From: an uncultured Clostridia bacterium
GTDB lineage: Bacteria > Bacillota > Clostridia > Oscillospirales > Acutalibacteraceae
Assembly (NCBI GenBank): GCA_947626485.1
Contig: CANQSG010000097.1
Span: 1 to 7,665, forward strand
Direction of reading: 5' to 3'
Length of the DNA stretch: 7,665 nt
Below are positions 5,781-7,665 of the stretch, one piece after another. Numbering within the stretch: the first letter of the stretch is position 1; each line of letters starts with the position of its first letter. Made by a program: the position numbers and the translations under genes. The notes beneath the pieces were generated by a model. The model made no database searches and was not told the origin of the DNA. It worked only from the letters and a program-made list of their open reading frames with translations.

Positions 5781-5810
5781 CTGAAAAAACACCCTGTCGG
5801 ACGGTTTTTC

Positions 5811-5839
5811 TTGTATTTTACCGCCGGGTGTAGTATAAT
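5811..5839 (+). promoter_or_regulatory. Promoter of the site-2 protease-scpAB cluster
   Basis: TATAAT at 5834-5839 is a perfect -10. TTGTAT at 5811-5816, 17 bp upstream, is a weak -35 (3 of 6). The predicted start is near 5846, giving a leader of about 28 nt before the TTG start. The AAGGAG at 5840-5845 would lie outside this transcript, so the working ribosome binding site is the GAGGTGAT at 5861-5868. Confidence 0.65.
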
Positions 5840-5873
5840 AAGGAGCAGAAATCCGCACATGAGGTGATTTTCT

Positions 5874-6578
5874 TTGCTCGAAATATTATTCTCCGGCGGC
5901 AGCGGTCTGATCGCACGGCTCCTCGTCTACACGTTGTCCGCCGTCGTCGTCATCTTTTTCGCTTCGCCGGTGCACGAATTTGCCCACGCCTGGAGCGCCA
6001 ACCGCCTCGGCGACCCGACGCCGCGCTATCAGGGGCGGCTGACGATCAACCCGCTGGCGCACATCGACTATATCGGCGCGCTGCTGATTCTGCTGTTCGG
6101 CTTCGGCTGGGCGAAGCCCGTCCCGGTCAACCCCCGCAATTTCCGCGACCCGAAGCGCGGCATGGCGCTGACGGCGGCGGCGGGGCCGATCTCGAACCTC
6201 TGCTTTGCCTTTGTCGCGCTGCTGCTCGGACAGGTCGTCTATCATCTCCTGCTTGCGTTCCTTCCCGCCACATCCGAATCATCCGCTGCCGTCATTTTTT
6301 ACACCTACCATTTTTTCCAGTCCCTCGCCTCGATCAACCTGAGCCTCTGCGTTTTCAACCTTATCCCCATTCCGCCGCTCGACGGCTCCCGCATTTTAGG
6401 GCTGTTTCTGTCCGACCGCGCCTATTACCGGCTGATGCAGTACGAGCGCCAGCTCTATTTCCTCATGATCCTCCTGCTTGCGACCGGCATCGTTTCCCGG
6501 CCGCTCGGCTACGCGGTCAACGGCATTTACACCGCCCTTTACAATCTGACCGCCCTGCCCTTCCGCCTGTTTCAATGA
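5874..6578 (+). CDS. Site-2 protease family (peptidase M50) membrane protein
   Basis: This is a 234-residue integral membrane metalloprotease of the short M50B type. The zinc-binding HEFAH (H34, E35, H38) lies at the end of the first hydrophobic helix (about 12-33). NPLAHID (59-65), AAAGPISN (101-108) and NLIPIPPLDGSR (162-173), with the third zinc ligand D170, complete the active site within about four to six membrane segments. No PDZ or CBS domain is present. It should cut membrane-embedded substrates, but none is known for this subgroup. The start is the TTG at 5874-5876, supported by GAGGTGAT ending 5 nt upstream; the nearby ATG at 5859 reads only Met-Arg-stop. It lies 21 bp ahead of scpA and probably shares its transcript. 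Confidence 0.93.
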   Translation: MLEILFSGGSGLIARLLVYTLSAVVVIFFASPVHEFAHAWSANRLGDPTPRYQGRLTINPLAHIDYIGALLILLFGFGWAKPVPVNPRNFRDPKRGMALTAAAGPISNLCFAFVALLLGQVVYHLLLAFLPATSESSAAVIFYTYHFFQSLASINLSLCVFNLIPIPPLDGSRILGLFLSDRAYYRLMQYERQLYFLMILLLATGIVSRPLGYAVNGIYTALYNLTALPFRLFQ

Positions 6579-6599
6579 CGGGACAAGGAGTGCCCTGCC

Positions 6600-7322
6600 A
6601 TGGATGAACCGGTGCTTTCCTATCACCTCGATCAGTTCGAGGGGCCGCTCGACCTGCTGCTCCAGCTGATCGCCCGCAACAAGCTGAATATTTACGACAT
6701 CGACCTGTCGGCGCTGCTCGACCAGTACCTCGAACAGATGCACCGCATGGAGTCGGAAAATCTCGACATCGCCAGCGAATTTTTGGAGATGGCGTCGCGG
6801 CTCGTTTACCTTAAAACCGTCAGCCTGCTGCCCCGGCAGGAGGAGGCCGCCGTGCTCAAGGAAGCCCTGACGGGCGAGCTGCTCGACTACCTGCTCTGCC
6901 AGCAGATCGCGCGCAAATTAGGGGCGCGGACGGAAGGCTTCGACACCTTCGTGCGCCGCCCCGTCGTGCTGCCGGTGGACAAGACCTACCGCAACGTGCA
7001 CGACCCGGCGCTGCTTTTCGACGCCTATTCCGCCGCCGTCGGGCGGGGACGGCGCCGCCTGCCGCCCCCCTCGACCGCCTTCACCCGCATCGTCGCGAAA
7101 AAGGTCGTCGCCGTTTCGACCAAGATCGTTTCGGTCATGCGCCGCCTCTGGAGCGGTGCGCCGCGCAAGCTGTCGGCGCTGTTTCAGGGGGCGAAAAGCC
7201 GCTCGGAGCTCGTCGCGACCTTCCTCGCCGTGCTGGAGCTCTGCAAGGCCAACCGCGTGGAGCTGCGCGGGGACGGCGCCGACGCCGACATCAAACTCGT
7301 GAAAGAGAGGAACCGCCCTTGA
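6600..7322 (+). CDS. scpA: Segregation and condensation protein A
   Basis: ScpA is the kleisin of the bacterial Smc-ScpAB condensin, bridging the two Smc heads and binding a ScpB dimer on the nucleoid. The 240-residue protein starts with the family hallmark FEGPLDLLLQLI (13-24) in the N-terminal domain that contacts the Smc neck. EFLEMASRLVYLKTVSLLP (60-78) follows, then a variable, basic and proline-containing middle (about 119-160) and a C-terminal winged-helix segment (about 195-235, SRSELVATFLAVLELCKANRV). AAGGAG lies 9 nt before the ATG at 6600-6602. The TGA overlaps the scpB start by 4 bp, which suggests translational coupling and balanced amounts of the partners. The linker may be somewhat more basic than usual, with a GRGRRR run at 148-153. 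Confidence 0.96.
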   Translation: MDEPVLSYHLDQFEGPLDLLLQLIARNKLNIYDIDLSALLDQYLEQMHRMESENLDIASEFLEMASRLVYLKTVSLLPRQEEAAVLKEALTGELLDYLLCQQIARKLGARTEGFDTFVRRPVVLPVDKTYRNVHDPALLFDAYSAAVGRGRRRLPPPSTAFTRIVAKKVVAVSTKIVSVMRRLWSGAPRKLSALFQGAKSRSELVATFLAVLELCKANRVELRGDGADADIKLVKERNRP

Positions 7323-7665
7323 CGCCCGACGAACTTTTGGCGGCCTGCGAAGCCGTTTTATTCGCCAGCGGCGAGCCCATCGCCGCCGACCGGCTGTGCG
7401 AGCTGTTCTCGCTCGAGCCCGAGACGCTGCCCCCCTTGCTGCAAACCCTCGCCGACCGGCTGGAAGCGCGCAAAAGCGGCTTGCAGCTGCTCGAGCTCGA
7501 CGGCGCCTATCAGCTTGCGACCCGGTCGGAATACGCGCCCTATATCCGCGAGGCCTTCGAGCTGCGCCGCCGGACGCCCCTGTCCCAGGCCGCCCTCGAG
7601 GTGCTCGCCGTGATTGCCTACAACCAGCCCGTCACCCGCTCCTTTGTCGAGCAGGTGCGGGGCGT
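7319..7665 (+). CDS. scpB: Segregation and condensation protein B, N-terminal part (partial, runs off right edge)
   Basis: ScpB forms a dimer that clamps the ScpA linker in the Smc condensin. The 115 codons present begin TPDELLAACEAVLFASGEPI, the usual first helix of ScpB. The first winged-helix domain follows, including GLQLLELDGAYQLATRSEY (about 59-77), then RRTPLSQAALEVLAVIAYNQPVTR at about 85-108 and VRGV at the edge, the point where the family continues RGV(N/D)S. The start is the TTG at 7319-7321, overlapping the scpA TGA as TTGA. AGAGG at 7306-7310 stands 8 nt upstream and no ATG lies near the expected N-terminus. It is intact up to the window edge. Confidence 0.94.
   Translation, partial: MTPDELLAACEAVLFASGEPIAADRLCELFSLEPETLPPLLQTLADRLEARKSGLQLLELDGAYQLATRSEYAPYIREAFELRRRTPLSQAALEVLAVIAYNQPVTRSFVEQVRG

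Larger units (their letters stand above)
4028..5791. repeat. Tandem duplication (two units, about 0.9 kb) containing the MBL hydrolase genes
   Basis: Two direct, nearly abutting units lie at about 4028-4909 and 4932-5791. The coding parts are collinear without any indel and offset by 904 bp. Similarity continues past the stop codons (GACGGGCGAA-like sequence) and upstream through the leader and promoter to just beyond the -35. The promoters are offset by 882 bp, so the leaders differ by a net 22 bp. There are no transposon ends or long flanking repeats, so unequal recombination or replication slippage is the simplest origin. Confidence 0.9.

Noticed and set aside
5785..5815. Possible terminator or operator hairpin between the divergent promoters (CTGTCGGACGG then T-run)
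   Set aside because: The complementary arms GTC and GAC are separated by one base, too close to form a hairpin, and no gene ends there.
5859..5867. Met-Arg-stop minigene just ahead of the site-2 protease
   Set aside because: ATGAGGTGA overlaps the protease ribosome binding site. Its own possible ribosome binding site (5840-5845) lies upstream of the predicted transcription start, so chance is more likely than a leader peptide.

Overview
The window looks like a piece of the chromosome of a GC-rich member of the Clostridia (Firmicutes), possibly of the Oscillospirales/Ruminococcaceae type. This is an inference from several things. The promoters are near-consensus sigma-A boxes in AT-rich islands within GC-rich DNA. 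Shine-Dalgarno sites are strong. TTG and GTG starts are frequent. There is a cyclic arginine operon argC-argJ-argB-argD and a site-2 protease-scpA-scpB cluster. No tRNA, rRNA, CRISPR array, insertion sequence or phage gene is visible.

Layout. Positions 1-3397 (minus strand) hold the arginine biosynthesis operon argC, argJ, argB and the first 100 codons of argD, tightly spaced and each with its own ribosome binding site. It is read from one strong promoter (TTGACA-17-GATAAT) at 3467-3495. A near-consensus ARG box overlaps the predicted transcription start, and two weaker ARG-like boxes 21 bp apart lie upstream of the -35. Together they suggest ArgR/AhrC repression by arginine. Next, secG (minus strand) has its own extended -10 promoter and a terminator that separates it from the arginine promoter. 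Then come two minus-strand genes for metallo-beta-lactamase-fold hydrolases (4050-4766 and 4954-5670). They are a tandem duplication that includes a perfect consensus promoter and a hairpin-rich leader for each copy. From 5811 the direction changes: a plus-strand cluster encodes an M50 site-2 protease, ScpA and the start of ScpB, running off the right edge.

How the genes work together. ArgJ makes N-acetylglutamate by recycling the acetyl group from N-acetylornithine. ArgB phosphorylates it, ArgC reduces it and ArgD transaminates it, so the operon encodes the acetylated half of arginine synthesis up to ornithine. ScpA and ScpB are the kleisin and its partner in the Smc condensin. SecG is a SecYEG translocon subunit. 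The substrate of the duplicated MBL hydrolases cannot be read from the sequence; this locus is the least explained part of the window.

All nine genes are assigned. The gaps of more than about 150 bases (3398-3696, 4767-4953, 5671-5873) are accounted for mainly by promoters, operators, leaders and one terminator. Nothing further was recognised in about 3541-3630.
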